Origin: Hyposmocoma kahamanoa
Lineage: Eukaryota > Arthropoda > Insecta > Lepidoptera > Cosmopterigidae
Direction of reading: 5' to 3'
Length of the DNA stretch: 64,000 nt
NCBI RefSeq assembly: GCF_003589595.1
Contig: NW_020654810.1
Location: 20,155,201-20,219,200, forward strand
Positions 1 through 11,619 of the stretch are shown here, piece by piece. Both the position numbers and the translations under genes were made by a program. Every line of letters begins with the position of its first letter. The stretch's first letter is position 1. Below the pieces are notes generated by a model. That model searched no databases. It was not told the DNA's origin and worked only from the letters and a program-made list of their open reading frames with translations.

Positions 1-406
1 GTATCGGCAGAAACCGGCTCGTGGAAATCGATACCGACGGATGCTATTAAATAATTATATCGATATGGGTTTATTCGATTTGAAGTATCGGCATCATAAA
101 TTATTCCGCCTTTTTAATGGTACTTAATACTTAATACTTCGCTTTTCTTAAAAAATGGATCTATACTAGTGTAGTGTGCTGATACTGTTTACTTACAGAG
201 CCGCTTTTTTACTTATTTTATTTATTTTTACTTATTTAGAGATATATGAATCATAACGTAAAATATCTAAAAATAAAAATATTCTTAGAAAAATAAAGTG
301 CTGACCAAGTAAACTAGTTAATAATTTACTGTCGAGGTGTTTTAAAAACAAAAAGCTGTCCGAATTTACTCATGGGCATAATAAGAGGAAACACTAAAAG
401 GTTGAA

Positions 407-583
407 TTATGATAACCATGTTCATAATATGAATCACTGGCCACATATACCAGAACGTTTAATTTGAAAATAGAATTACTTCAATCGTCTTTTAATTTCG
501 AATGAACGTTCTTGTAGGTCTATGTGGCCAGTGGTTCATGTGAACGTTGTTATCATAATGAATTATGAAAGGGTGAAACTTAT
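407..583. mobile_element. Inverted-repeat MITE with 9-bp direct repeats
   Basis: Long imperfect inverted arms: CACTGGCCACATA near 435-447 pairs with TATGTGGCCAGTG near 520-533, and ATTATGATAAC on the left pairs with GTTATCATAAT on the right. The centre near 470-492 is unpaired. The direct repeat AAGGTTGAA flanks it at 398-406 and 584-592 and is the likely target duplication. No ORF. Confidence 0.65.
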
Positions 584-704
584 AAGGTTGAAACCTTTAT
601 TAGCGTTCTTCTAATTACTCGTATGTCCATTAGTAGGTGGTATATTTGGACCGTTTTTTCGTTTGTTCGGCGTTGATAGCCGAAAAAACCCAGTACATAG
701 ATCT

Positions 705-885
705 ATAACAAACACAGAAGAATTTCGTCGACCTGCTAACTCAACCTGTAGCTCAGTTGGCAGACCAACGCTACGGTACAGCGTGGACCCTGGTTCAACT
801 CCTGTAGGGTCGAAGGAATTTTTCTCTGTTTTCGATCTTTGTTTTATTTAATAATTATTCTATAACAAAATTATCAGAAACACTT
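705..885 (+). mobile_element. SINE family C, copy 1 (tRNA-derived)
   Basis: Pol III promoter boxes are canonical: A box TAGCTCAGTTGG (749-760) and B box GGTTCAACTCC (792-802). The tRNA-like part is followed by GTCGAAGG...TTTTCGATCTTTG, an inverted pair typical of this family, and an A+T-rich tail. A leader upstream (about 705-748) aligns with the other copies. It is not a functional tRNA gene: no acceptor stem is kept and the body continues into a SINE tail. Confidence 0.7.
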
Positions 886-1972
886 TTTTACACCATGGTA
901 ATAAATTTTCCTTGGCCGTAAAACATCAAACACCATTTACTATGCAAATAATCGAAAATATAGACATCAATATCAACATCGATTCAGCATTCGAGGAGAT
1001 GCATCAATTAATTCCAAACGTTTACGCAGATTGCATTACTATTTATGATGTGGATCCTGCACCTTGTACGGAAACTTTGTATCTAAACAGAGTTTTATAG
1101 TGACCGGTTCTAATAGAGATGTGGCATCATTACTATCTATGAATGATAAAGATTCGTACGGCTGATGTAGGTTAAAGTCCAAGAGAAGGACATCACTAAC
1201 GATCTGCGTATATATCTAAATCGGGTATATTAGTTTTTTTCAAACGAATATACATGACATTGGGTTACTAATTTTAAATTTAAATAAGTAATATACATAA
1301 ATACATGTTTGCGACGTTTTTACGAGGAAACGCATTCCATTAACCTGAAAATAGCGTCGTCTTTTGTACTACAACCTCCGAACGTGACAAACTTACTCAA
1401 TATTTACTACAGAATGAGATACTTGTATACAAGTAATAGCTATTTATATGCCGCTTAACACAGACACGCATAACTACATTAAGAACTGACGATGAAAACT
1501 CGATCGTGACGTGTAATTAATACCACTGAAATCCGTAGTAGACGATTTATTTAATCGAATGAGTTTTGTGCGAAACTAAAATAAGTCACAAACATATATT
1601 TACTTATCAGAAAAGACCTTATCGTAGATTGATAGACGGTATGAGGTTTTGTGAATGGTAAAATAACTTTGTTTGTTTCGCCTGCAGCTCGTCCTGACAA
1701 TTACTCAAGCTCAGACGCAAAGGCTAGCTTTAATAGTTATTTACGAAGACAACAGTATGGAGGCAGATGATCTATTGGTCTACTTCATGTAGTTTATTAT
1801 CCGATCGTACTAGTTTTATTAATATGTCGCCATCTATAATCGACGTATCTAGATAAAATTTTACAGGTCAGCGCACATAGTTGCAAGATCGATTTAAAAG
1901 ACTGATGTTTTTCTCATCAAATGACATACTCGTACAATGTTTTAAGATATAGTATCTAATCTACTTATAACT
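886..1972. other. No recognisable gene
   Basis: A 62-codon ORF at 912-1100 (+) is open and slightly coding-like, but I recognise nothing in it. The rest is A+T-rich unique-looking DNA. Confidence 0.4.
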
Positions 1973-2004
1973 ATGGCTGCTAACAGATTGACTGAACATT
2001 TGCA

Positions 2005-2170
2005 GTTAATGCGTGAAGTCGTAATCAACTTCACGCAGCTGGGGCCACGACTGCAGAAAGTTTATTTTAACAACTTCACGCAGTTAGCAGACAATCGATC
2101 TTGGCTGCATGAAGTCGGTTTCAACTGCATGCAGTTATTGCGTGAAGTTGTTATCAACTTCATGCAGTCG
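2005..2170. repeat. Cluster of four dyad repeats (GCGTGAAGT...ACTTCACGC)
   Basis: Four short palindromes in tandem: 2011-2036 (9-bp arms GCGTGAAGT/ACTTCACGC), a degenerate one at 2051-2083, 2105-2133 (CTGCATG...CATGCAG) and 2139-2166 (TGCGTGAAGTTG...CAACTTCATGCA). Spacing is 30-50 bp. ORFs across it on both strands are by-products of the repeat. Confidence 0.65.
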
Positions 2171-2699
2171 AGGTCTCGGTCTCTCCTAACGTTTTTACAT
2201 AATGGCATATTTTTATAAAAACAAATCCTAAGTAAAACCGAAGTAGTCAAAATGAACATTTGAGGAGCATAGCGGTGGCTGCTCACTGGCCCAAGATCGG
2301 TTTTTGGTGTTTGTCATTGACTCGCTAAAAAGAGAAATAACGTTTGAAAATTTAAATAGATATCGTTGCTCTTGATTGCATAAAACACGTGTACAGCAAA
2401 TAAACGAGATTGTAATTAGTTTATAAAAGATTTTTATACTTAAATAAAGTCTGTGATAACAAATTCAGATAGTGAGAGAAATTATTATGAAATATATATA
2501 CGTTTTGTGTTAAATATACATTTGAAAGTTAAATATATACATGTTATTTTGCTTCTTTTATATCTGTATTTCACTTGTTTTCCTTAATTTTTCTTTTATA
2601 TATTATACTCTTACAATATATAATTTGAATTAAATCACTAATATTTTTAATTTATTTTTCAAACATTATATTTATATTATCTTCCTATTTATTTGGTTT

Positions 2700-2955
2700 C
2701 TATTCTAACCTCTAGGTTATAGCTGAAAATCAGCGGTTTGCTCTTGAGTAAACACCGACGCTCAGCTATGACCTTTTTGCACTGCTGCAGCACACGTACA
2801 TAACTAGGTGTCTAGCAGTGCTGTGACTCTGCTGTTTTTGTTTATTTTTTGTTTTGTTTGTGTTTTTGTGTTTTTATTTTTTATTTTTTTGCTGTTATGT
2901 ACGTGTGAATGTAGTAACAAATAAACGTTTTATCTATCTATCTATCTATCTACTG
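2700..2955 (+). mobile_element. LINE 3' end with (TCTA)n tail
   Basis: No coding part. A stem-loop (AGGTTATAGCTGA at 2713-2725 against TCAGCTATGACCT near 2762-2774) is followed by a T/G-rich trailer, an AATAAA-like signal in AACAAATAAACG and the tetranucleotide tail (TCTA)n at 2934-2953. This arrangement is that of a 5'-truncated non-LTR retrotransposon. A short related tail (GAATAAAGTTTTTATCTATC) lies near 6562-6590. Confidence 0.55.
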
Positions 2956-3274
2956 AGTATCACTATGTTATGTGGAGTACTTTTGCTTTTGGGTTGGTTC
3001 TGAACCACCACATGTGATTTAGTTCTTATTCCTCTACTAAACATAAATTGATATGGGGTGTGTCCCGGAACTGTGTGCGTCTTAATTGCGTCATAATTAA
3101 GTATCCTCGTCAATTGTTATAATATGTTTGTTTAGACTTAAATATACACTTGAAAATGAAATACATTTATATTATTTTGCTAGTGAGTGTCACTATGGTT
3201 ACGGGCATAGACATTTCAGCTTATAATATCGATCCCCGAGTAACAGTGACGGAATCCGAATACTATAATTAATA

Positions 3275-3517
3275 AAAAAGATCGAGTTATTATTTTTTAT
3301 TACAGGAAATAAAAGTTTTTTTTTTCAGATCTAAGTCGCATATGTTTGTTTTTTCAACAAACAAACATTTTGGGCCCTTTACAGTCAGTCAGCCGTGACC
3401 ATGAAACTTGTAAGGGCCCGAAACGTTGGTTTGTTTGGAAAAAAAAAACAAATATACGTGATTTAGGTCCGAAAAAAAGGTGTTATTTCCTATAATAAAA
3501 AATAATTAACGTTCGAA
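3275..3517. mobile_element. Inverted-repeat MITE, family CGAAACG/GGGCCC
   Basis: Nearly the whole element folds back. Left AGGAAATAAAAG then TCAGATCTAAGTCGCATAT pairs with the right ATATACGTGATTTAGGTCCGA...TTATTTCCT. GGGCCCTTTACAG and CTTGTAAGGGCCC sit close to the centre, and pairing continues outward into the TTATTTTTTATTA flanks. Related one-arm fragments lie at 11830-11900, 16017-16085, 33155-33290 and 57385-57500. No ORF. Confidence 0.65.
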
Positions 3518-4194
3518 ACAAAAATACCTTATTTCAATTTTGGCATATTTAGTGCAAATCAATGGCATGTATGCCTAGTGCCACGTCCGTTTTTAAATCT
3601 ATTTTTAGGTTTCCCAAACATGTTTTTTTTATTTCCGTCAGTTTATTATTGAGAGTGCGATATGATAATCCTTTTTGCCACTATACGAGTTTGTTATTCA
3701 CAGACTTTAATTAAGTATAAAAATGTTATATGAATTGTGATAAATTGCAAACGTCGTAGTTACACGCATCCTGTAACCTTGTACTGATATGAAGATTGCT
3801 GTGGTATTTACTGTAATATACGCAACTGTAGCAGCTATTGTTGAATATTTGTTAGTGGGCGAATTTGCTAACGTAATCTCGCTGTTATGCTATAAGTAGT
3901 ATGTACTTTTGTAGACTTATGAAGTCATATGATTTGGACATTGGTCATCATGGGTTAAATACTTGTTACACTCCATTGACATTGTAAGTCAATGTTGAAC
4001 TCAATCAATTAAAGTAAAAAAATGTTGTAGATTGCAATTTCTCTGACGTTGCATGTTAAAATTTAATTTTGTAAATTTTTTTAAGTTTTATTATAGATGT
4101 AGATCGATTAGTAATAGGTTTACATAATGAATATGTCATGGTATATTGTTATCACTGCATACTGTGATGTCCCTTAAGTGTAGAAGCAATTATA

Positions 4195-4965
4195 TTATTT
4201 TATTTTATTTATTAATGGTAAACTAGAAGTATATACATTTATATTTCTAAATTAAACAACGAAGTAAGCTAAATAAGTTTACACTGTAGAAATAAAGTAA
4301 CTTAAATAAGTAAGCACTCTAATAAAAAAAAATCAATAGAAATAGAATTTTACAATATAACTTTTAAAGACTATCCTAAGAAATAAAAAAGACTTTCCTA
4401 AGAAATAAAAAAGAAGTCGCGGAGTAATTTTCTCGCTGTGACAATTTTGGTATTGAAGATATCAATATCTATTCTATTAACCAGGTTATTGATGTTGTTG
4501 CAAGCTCGCAGCAGAAACGAATTCTTTCTGTATTTGGTTGAAGCTATAGGTATGTCAAATACTTTGTTAACCCTGAAATTACGTGTGGCAGTCAAAAAGT
4601 TGAGTTTGTATAGTAATTCGGGACAATCAATTATATTTTGAGATATTTTTAGAATATATGCGCAATCGGCTATTTGACGACGCATGTAGAGGGGAAGAAT
4701 GTGATGAATTTTACAAATGTGCAGGTAATCATTATTATGATATTGTCGCTTAGTTCGGAAACATAAAAAACGAATGAATCTTTTTTGAATACGTTCTATA
4801 CGCGAAATGTACACCTCATATTGCGGGTTCCAGATCTGTGACGCGTATTCCAGAATACTGCGAACAAACGTACAATACAAGATTTTAACTGTCTTAATAT
4901 CCCGAAACTCACTAGACCGACGCATTATAAACCCCAGCGCACGTAATGCTTTGGTCACCATTCTG
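4195..4965 (-). pseudogene. 5'-truncated LINE (CR1/Jockey type) reverse transcriptase end
   Basis: The open frame 4961-4398 (187 aa) is the C-terminal end of a non-LTR retrotransposon ORF2: the RT thumb region with the pattern YCTFVRSILEYASQIW, then SRIERIQKRFIRFL and a cysteine/histidine-poor tail. The catalytic palm and the endonuclease are missing, so it is a dead 5' truncation. The 3' trailer runs to about 4195 and ends in AAATAAAATAAAATAA-type repeats, as in CR1/L2-like elements. The frame is intact, suggesting moderate age. Clade assignment (CR1, L2 or Jockey) needs a tree. Confidence 0.75.
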
Positions 4966-4993
4966 TCAGGTGTGTTTTAAGCTACTTTGTTAA

Positions 4994-5431
4994 ATAATAC
5001 CAAGTAAACGGCACGAACTAGTCGTGAGGCTGGTAGCAAGCGACACGCCTATCCATAACACTTGTAGTGCCACTCAGAGTTCCAAATCGCAAAGATTTAA
5101 TGGGCACTGCCACTGCGCCCGTCTGCCTGAGACATAAGTTGATAAGTTCCATGTGCCTGTACTTACCAGCAGCTTGATTTTGATTGCCAGTCCTGGAAAG
5201 TTATCTTTTCCGAGTCGAGGCGCATAATTGCGATTCACAAGTGGCCGATCGCAAAGTTTTTAACATTTCTAACTGGAACAATAGTTGAGTTAACTCACAA
5301 ATTAGAAAGATATAATAGGAATCAGGTTCATCTTCTCGCTCTGAAACCCATGTGATTTGACAGGACGCAGGACCCTTACCCTTTAAAACCGGAACGCAGT
5401 AATGCTCACATTATTGCTTGGCGGCAGAAAT
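4994..5431 (-). mobile_element. Family B SINE-like copy 1, interrupted
   Basis: Matches the family B consensus in reverse at 4994-5170 and 5366-5431. About 195 bp of unrelated DNA sits between the halves. The element 5' end is missing: it breaks at GGCGGCAGAAAT. Confidence 0.7.
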
Positions 5432-5444
5432 TTAACGAAAGGCG

Positions 5445-5560
5445 GTTTAACGACACGCTGTGCCGCCCACTACCCGTCAGTCGCCATTGGGCGCTTGTCG
5501 ACGTCGCATTTGTGTCGAATTTTCTCCACGTGTTTTTATTTTATTCATATTAATTTTGAC
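5445..5560 (+). repeat. GC-rich dispersed repeat, copy 1
   Basis: The segment from AACGACACGC through GGGCGCTTGTCGACGTCG to AATTTTCTCC and TTTTATTCATATTA aligns with the minus strand of 52625-52745. No ORF or tRNA box. It is of unknown class. Confidence 0.6.
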
Positions 5561-6150
5561 GCGGGACACGTCACCCAAAATCTCAGCTTGCGTTGAAATA
5601 CATCGCTTTAAGGACAGGTGTGTCGCTTACCTTCAGGCGCAGTACTTGTTAGTTCCGCTATTTAATAATAATTATAAAATTATACTCGCAATTTTTAATG
5701 CACAATGTATAAAATATTATATTGGTAAAATATCACCACTTTATATTTCGAAGGAACACATTTAACCAACCAAAATAAGCAGAAAAAAAAGAATCAACAG
5801 AAACACAATATTTCTTTCTTCACAATTTCTGCAAATTTTACATGCGATTGCACGCTTTCCTAATAATCGATTCCAAACTAAAAACCTACTGCACTTAATT
5901 AGGATATTTCAACGAGTAATTGCAAACATTTTTTATACATTTATTTACTAGAGTGTGAAAGTTTTTTCCAGCTGTAACTGGATCTGAATCGCAAATGCTG
6001 TGATGAAAGTGTATTATTGTACATCAACTGACAGCTGAATTCGTTAAGGAGGCAATGAACTGTTGAATTACAAGACATTATAGGGGAAAAACATTACTCG
6101 TGCCAACCACGCAACAAATATTATCCAAAATTAAATACTTTGTATATTTT
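5561..6150. other. No recognisable gene
   Basis: A+T-rich DNA without clear repeats. The short ORFs across it look like chance. Confidence 0.4.
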
Positions 6151-6153
6151 CAA

Positions 6154-6467
6154 TAAGCCGTGGTAGCCTAATGGTTTAACGTGCTGTCTCACAAGCAGAA
6201 GCCATGGGTAGAAATATGGGTTCGCACCTCTGAGTTTTTTCATATTGACGTGCGAAATTTAATTTGAAATTTATCATGAGCTTTTCGGTGAAGAAAATCA
6301 TTGTAATGAAACTTGCACGTCGAAGAAGGTTCACAACCCTTAGAAAATGTGTGAAGTTCCCAACCGTATTGGGCCAGAGTGACGGACTGTGACCTAACCT
6401 AAACCCTCGCCTGAGACGAGAACCGTGCCCAGCAGTGGTACGTATGAATGGGTTGATGACGATGATT
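6154..6467 (+). mobile_element. SINE family E copy 1 (tRNA head, RTE-like tail)
   Basis: Head GTGGTAGCCTAATGG gives an A box (TAGCCTAATGG); GGTTCGCACC is the decayed B box. The body ends CCGTGCCCAGCAGTGG then GGGTTGATGACGATGA, the 3' end shared by lepidopteran SINEs that use RTE machinery; the RTE fragment at 7765-8985 is a possible relative. A 98-codon antisense ORF is a by-product. Confidence 0.75.
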
Positions 6468-6693
6468 TTCAACTTAAAAATCGAATAAAGGTTTTTTCGT
6501 TGACGTTATTTAAGGAAGATAGACGATGTTTGAATAAAGAAAATTTTAAGCGGCCATGGAAGTGAATAAAGTTTTTATCTATCTACCTACCTACATAGAT
6601 AATTAGGATTTAAATTCAACTCTGCGGTAGATCTACATGTACTTGTCCACTACGCACTGCAATACAGATGTATAGGTAAAATAAGATTATTTT

Positions 6694-6991
6694 AGTAGCA
6701 CCTCCTTGTGAAAGAATTCGTCCAGGGAAGTGCTGCCACCTTACCTATTTCTGCCGCGAAGCAGTAATGTCAGCATTACGGTGTTCCGGTTTTAAAGGGC
6801 AAGGGTGCTGGTGAAATTATGGGCACTTGGGACTTGTCACCTTGTCTCATGGTGACGGGCGCAGTGGCAGTGCCCCTAAGATATTGGCTATTCAAAGCTC
6901 TGAGTGGCATTGCAACTGTTATGGATAAGCGTGTCGTTTACCACCAGACGCACGACTTATTCGTCACGTCACTTGTATTATAAAAAAAAAA
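6694..6991 (+). mobile_element. Family B copy 2, full length
   Basis: Starts TAGTAGCACCTCC and ends CACTTGTATTATAAAAAAAA. It has the internal hairpin GTAATGTCAGCATTAC near 6766-6781. One of the most complete copies. Confidence 0.8.
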
Positions 6992-7764
6992 TCATAACTG
7001 TGACAAATACCGTAAGTAAGTACGTTTCATTCCACTTAACTGCACTACTTACTAGTGACTAATAACTTAAGGTGTAACTTAGACGTAATTTATCACTTGA
7101 TATTCAATATTTCACGCACCAAGTAGTAGTACAAGTAATTTTCTCTTATCAATCTCTTGATATCTTGTTATCTACGATAGCTCTGATCTAGGAAATTCAC
7201 GTTAATTTATCTATTACTTAATGGAGCAAGAAAGTCGGAAGTTTGATTAAATTACAGTTTAAGTTTAACAAGACAGTATTATAACTATAATAAATTAATA
7301 CAGAACTGCTTAGTAATAAAAAATATTGTTCTGTGTAGTTTCATAACTTCATTACTCAATACCGGTAAATGTTCACCGTGATTCATACGTAGATGGACAA
7401 GTCCCATGTGCCTGTAATTTCACCCAAATGTTACACAACTATAGTGTCTGTTCTGATGATATCCGTGCCGAACAGTGAGACGTGTATGTTTACATTATCC
7501 ATTAAATAGCTAGACAAGTTGACACCCACCCGCGCCTCTGTTCACTCGATAGTGCATCATATTATAGTAGCATCATCACATCGCATCATCTGCATTACGT
7601 CACCCACCCGCCGCGTGCGCACACGCATGTGTTTGCCGTGAGAGATGTACAATATTACTAATACTCTAGTATTTTATCGTAGTAATAGATACAGGGTAAA
7701 CATAAAAAAAAAATTTTGGAAGAATGGTGTGCAACCGATAAGTTCGATGGATCAAGTTAAGATA

Positions 7765-8985
7765 TAGTTATCATGTCAGCCGGAAGATGTCCACTGCTGA
7801 ATATATGCCTCCCCCAAAGATTTCCAGACCAGCCGATCAGAACCAACGTGCATCCTTCGGTTACCCGACGCCTTCTGGTGGTCTCCATTCAAGAACCTAT
7901 CTGCCCCAACGGCCGTCAGTTCTACGAGCTATGTGCCCTGCCCACTGCCACTTCAACTGGCTAATCCTTCTAGCTATGTCGGTGACTTTCGTTCTTCTAC
8001 GGATCTCCTCATTTCTGATTCGATCACGTGGAGAAATGTCGAGAGTTGCTCGCTCCATAGCTCGTTGAGTGACTTTGAGCTTTTTTGTGAGGCCCATAAT
8101 AAGTGACCACGTCTCAGAGCCGTAGGTCATCGCTGGCAACACGCACTGCTCCAAGACTTTTGTCTTCAAGGACTACGGTATTGCGGACGAGAAGACGTCC
8201 CGAAGCTTCCCGACAGCAGCCCAATCGAGTCGGATTCGACGATTGACCTCTTTCTCGAAGTTGGCCTTGCCTAATTGGACGGTTTGTCCGAGGTAGACAT
8301 ACTCGTCAACAACTTCGAGAGTAGAGGTTCCTACTGTTATAGGGGTGGGTACGACATGGACATTCGACATAAGTTTCGTCTTGTCCGTGTTCATTTTTAG
8401 CCCCACCTGCTGGGAAACTCTATTGAGGTCACCGAGTATGGAGCCAAGCTCTTCCAACGATTCTGCCATGACCACGATATCATCAGCAAATCGAAGGTCA
8501 GTGATGTACTCACCATTGATGTTGATGCCGAGTCCCGAGAACTTGAACACATCTTCCAATGCAGTGAACAGTTTCGAAGAAATGACGTCTACCTGTCGCA
8601 CTCCTCTTTGTAATTGGATAGGCCTTGTGCACCGGTCCTGGAGTCGAACTGACATACTGGCGTTTCAGTACAAACACTTCAACACTTCCGATATATCCGT
8701 AGTCAATGATGTGGCACCGTTGTAGAGACTGTAGCCCAAATCTCGATCGAATCAAAGGCTTTCTCATAGTCCACAAACGTTAAGCATAGTGGCAGGTAAT
8801 ACTCCTCGGTCTTCTGTATAACCTGCCGCAGCGTGTGGATATGGTCTATGGTACTGAAGCCCTTTCGGAAACCGGCTTGTTCGGGTGGCTGGAAGTCATC
8901 GAATCTGCGCGCGAGACGGTTCGTGATAACTCGTGAAAACAGCTTATAAACGTGGCTTAGAAGCAAGATGGGCCTATATATATAT
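7765..8985 (-). pseudogene. RTE-clade LINE fragment, frameshifted
   Basis: The 3' part of an RTE retrotransposon reverse transcriptase on the minus strand, in at least three frames. Frame 8966-8703 has the RT palm motif FVDYEKAFDS (first catalytic Asp, residue 66 of that frame). Frame 8655-8173 starts with the degraded RGVRQ-D-IS block and carries FADD (residues 56-59, the usual YADD/FADD catalytic pair). Frame 8169-7897 holds the RTE C-terminal block MERATLDISPRDRIRNEEIR. Past a stop, the terminal residues LGEAYIQQWTSSG and a stop are readable near 7817-7776 in another frame, with a deletion around 7857-7870. The 5' end is truncated, so the apurinic endonuclease domain is absent. It is non-functional. 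Confidence 0.9.
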
Positions 8986-9600
8986 TCTTCAATAGGGTGT
9001 TATCTCCCTTTTTGAAAGATGTAGTAGATAATCCTAATAATAGCTATTATCCCATTGTTCCTATATAAGAAAAAGTCTTGAAATTCGTGTGAAAAGGAGT
9101 CATTCTCATCTACACAGAGTTAATTGTAAAATATGAACAATCTTGCAGGACTGTAATACTAAACTCCATACACAACATCTTTTGTACCATGATTTTTAAT
9201 AAATTTTACTTTCGTACACAAAGAAAAATATTTAAATAGATCTCTCTAATAATTCTGTGCGGTGGCAAAAGAAAGCACGCGAGAGGCGTTATTAAACAAG
9301 TTATTACCAATAGCATAACACGATCTTGAAAATTTATATTTGGTAATTTATTATGTTTTGTAAAAAGTCATAGAACAAAAATTGTTGCTTATGATGTTAG
9401 TAAAATGGCAAGGACTTTATTATCTTAATACAAATGTTAGCTTATTATTTCTAGTTAAAGACTAGCACTGGGCTTCGTCAAGTAGTAAAACAATACTGCG
9501 AGGTCGTTACTACATACAAATAGTAATTAACCATTTTCACCGTCGTTTCGGTCGTCGTTGGCGTGCACGAAAGAAGCCTCTCCGCGAGACGCGCCATTTA
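8986..9600. other. No recognisable gene
   Basis: A+T-rich sequence. I see no repeat or coding signal. Confidence 0.4.
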
Positions 9601-9614
9601 TTTTCCAGTACGAT

Positions 9615-9735
9615 TGGTGCAACTTGGGCAACAATCGGAGAGTACTTTACATTGATTGGCAAATCCTTTCACCAAGATGGCAAGTATATGCCACATATAC
9701 AAGCAGGTGTATGCCACCGGTACGACAAAAAGACC
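9615..9735. repeat. Dispersed segment shared with 12826-12900
   Basis: GGGCAACAATC-G-GAGTAC, then TTGGCAAATC and ATGGCAA, occur in the same order and spacing at 9627-9690 and 12821-12880. Class unknown. Confidence 0.5.
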
Positions 9736-10243
9736 GTCGTTACCACCATATTTTGGACACGACAGTGAAGCGAAAACAACACCTATGAAATGAACATGGG
9801 GCAAAGTAATTTGCGCGAACCCGTCGAATTATAATTTCACACATGAAGATGTTCAGGATGTTATTTAACAACTCGTTAAGCATTGCAACGCTTTACTTTT
9901 AATGTTATTTCACGGGTGTTACTGGAGTATGTAAACATTAGAAGTGTACCGGGGTACATAATTATTGCCCTCACGTTAAACAGAGTAGAACGAGCTGGTG
10001 CGCAGTTTGTACACCGGTAGATTTTCAAAAAAGCAATTGAGAAAGAGTATATTCAACAAGGAACATACGTCTCTCCCAAATCATTGTGTCACAACGTTAG
10101 GTTCTATTTCTGTTTCATCCAGGCACCCGTTAAACTACGAACTTCTGCTAGTGATATAATAGATGAGCTCTGTACCCCCACGGCGGGCTGGGGCTCAACC
10201 TGCGGCGTGGTCGGGTTTAGATTACAGGGCGTGCTGGGTGTAC

Positions 10244-10400
10244 TGTGCCAACGAAGAGCATAATATGCTCTTCGGTGGCACAGCGGTTAGTACTATAGGT
10301 GCTTGATGAGGAGGTTCCGGGTTGGGTTCTCGATTTGGACCAAGTTAGGAAACGACCATTTTTAAGTTAGTTCTGGTCTGGTATTGCCCTCGAGAGTTAT
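10244..10400 (+). mobile_element. SINE family H copy 1 with 39-bp palindrome at its head
   Basis: The near-perfect palindrome TGTGCCAACGAAGAGCATAA...TGGCACA at 10244-10282 overlaps a tRNA-type A box TGGCACAGCGG (10276-10286). The B box near 10325 is degraded (GGTTGGGTTCTC). Downstream DNA matches 10758-10830. Confidence 0.55.
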
Positions 10401-10747
10401 AGTTATTCTTGAAAAAAATATTACTGTAGTTTTAAATAATATTCTGGTAGATTTATTATGTATTTTGGTTTTGGTCGGTCAATTGATGAAGTCGGAAACG
10501 CTGTTGCGACAAAAGGTGTTCGAACAAGTAGAGGAGGATGGCAGGGGAGGATACTATGTGTCAACAATACAATCAGAGTTATTTGCTACTAAAGCTATAC
10601 ATACTCAACAGCAACAGATTAAGCTAAAACTTCATTGTACATTCTCGTATTAAATGTATAAATAATTAAAATTACAGGTACAATTATTATATTAATTTTC
10701 TTAAGTAGCATCTCCTAAAGATTATGATATTTCTTTTTACTTTTTCA

Positions 10748-10930
10748 GAGTGTTCCAAGTTCGATTCCCGGTACGACCAATTTGGGGAAATGAACTTTTC
10801 TAAATTGATTTCTGTCTGGGTGTAGTGGGTGTATTGGCCCGGAGTGAATTCCGTTGCTAGGAATTGTCTAGCTTAAGGTCAGTTAATTGGTGCGGTTGTT
10901 TGGCGCAAAGATCATTGGACCTGTATACTT
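10748..10930 (+). mobile_element. SINE family H copy 2, 5'-truncated
   Basis: Begins just before a good B box (AGTTCGATTCCC) and then follows the copy 1 body: GACCAA, AGGAAA/GGGAAATGA, TTTCT, TTCTGTCTGGG. It lacks the A box and the palindrome. Confidence 0.5.
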
Positions 10931-10973
10931 ATAATGAACCTACTAATTAAAATAATTATAACTTTTATAAAAA

Positions 10974-11109
10974 ACCGACCGAAGTTCGTGAAATTACATT
11001 TTCTTTGCCAAATTTTATTGAATTAAGTTAACGGAATGTGGGTGACATCTAATAAACCGGATTCATGAAATGAAAATTTCTCCTTTTTGAAGTCGGCTAA
11101 AAAATAAGT
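10974..11109 (-). mobile_element. CCGACTTC TIR family, short deletion copy
   Basis: Ends AAAAAACCGACCGAAGTTCG (left) and CTTTTTGAAGTCGGCTAAAAA (right) are inverted. The interior retains a piece of the longer member at 31563-32091 (TTAACGGAATGTGGGTGA, which matches its complement). Confidence 0.55.
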
Positions 11110-11619
11110 TACCTGAATACTCCATTACCATAGTAATACGTTTTAACTGACATCAGAACAGGTGCGAAACTATTGATCATTGGTCCATCTTAACGAAAGT
11201 GTGGATGACGCACAATCATCATTCAAAATCGCATTTTAACATGAGAAAAATTTTCTACAAACGTATGTATATGTCAAATGCAAGTAACGTTTGTTTATGC
11301 AACGACTTGCGGAAGTAAATATTTGCGTAAAATGTAGATATTATTTCGTTTATTGCTTGCGTAACGGCTTGTTTGAAAAATGTGTTTGTTGAACAATGCT
11401 TTCGTGTCATTTTGACAGATGGACTCGCATGTAATGGACTCCATAGTTAATAAACGTTGATAGTGATACGCTTTAGTAAAAATGTTAATAAAATACAGCT
11501 AAGTCCGTAGACTTAGCTAATAATTTGAAAAAAAAAAAAAACAATATATTCAAAACAATAAACACAAAAATAAATTAAAGACTTTTGTGGAAAATGTCAC
11601 TCGTGTGGTTTTAACAAAT

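Noticed and set aside
749..815. tRNA gene suggested by perfect A and B boxes
   Set aside because: No acceptor stem pairing or terminator; the sequence continues into the family C tail seen in five other places. It is a SINE.
2062..2286. Overlapping ORFs on both strands over the dyad cluster
   Set aside because: Open only because the palindromic repeat lacks stops; the peptide repeats the dyad.
2934..2953. (TCTA)n as an independent microsatellite locus
   Set aside because: It directly follows a LINE trailer with an AATAAA-like signal, so it is better explained as the element tail.
6176..6472. 98-codon minus-strand ORF
   Set aside because: It is antisense to SINE family E from end to end.
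8345..8725. 126-codon plus-strand ORF
   Set aside because: Shadow of the RTE reverse-transcriptase frame on the other strand.
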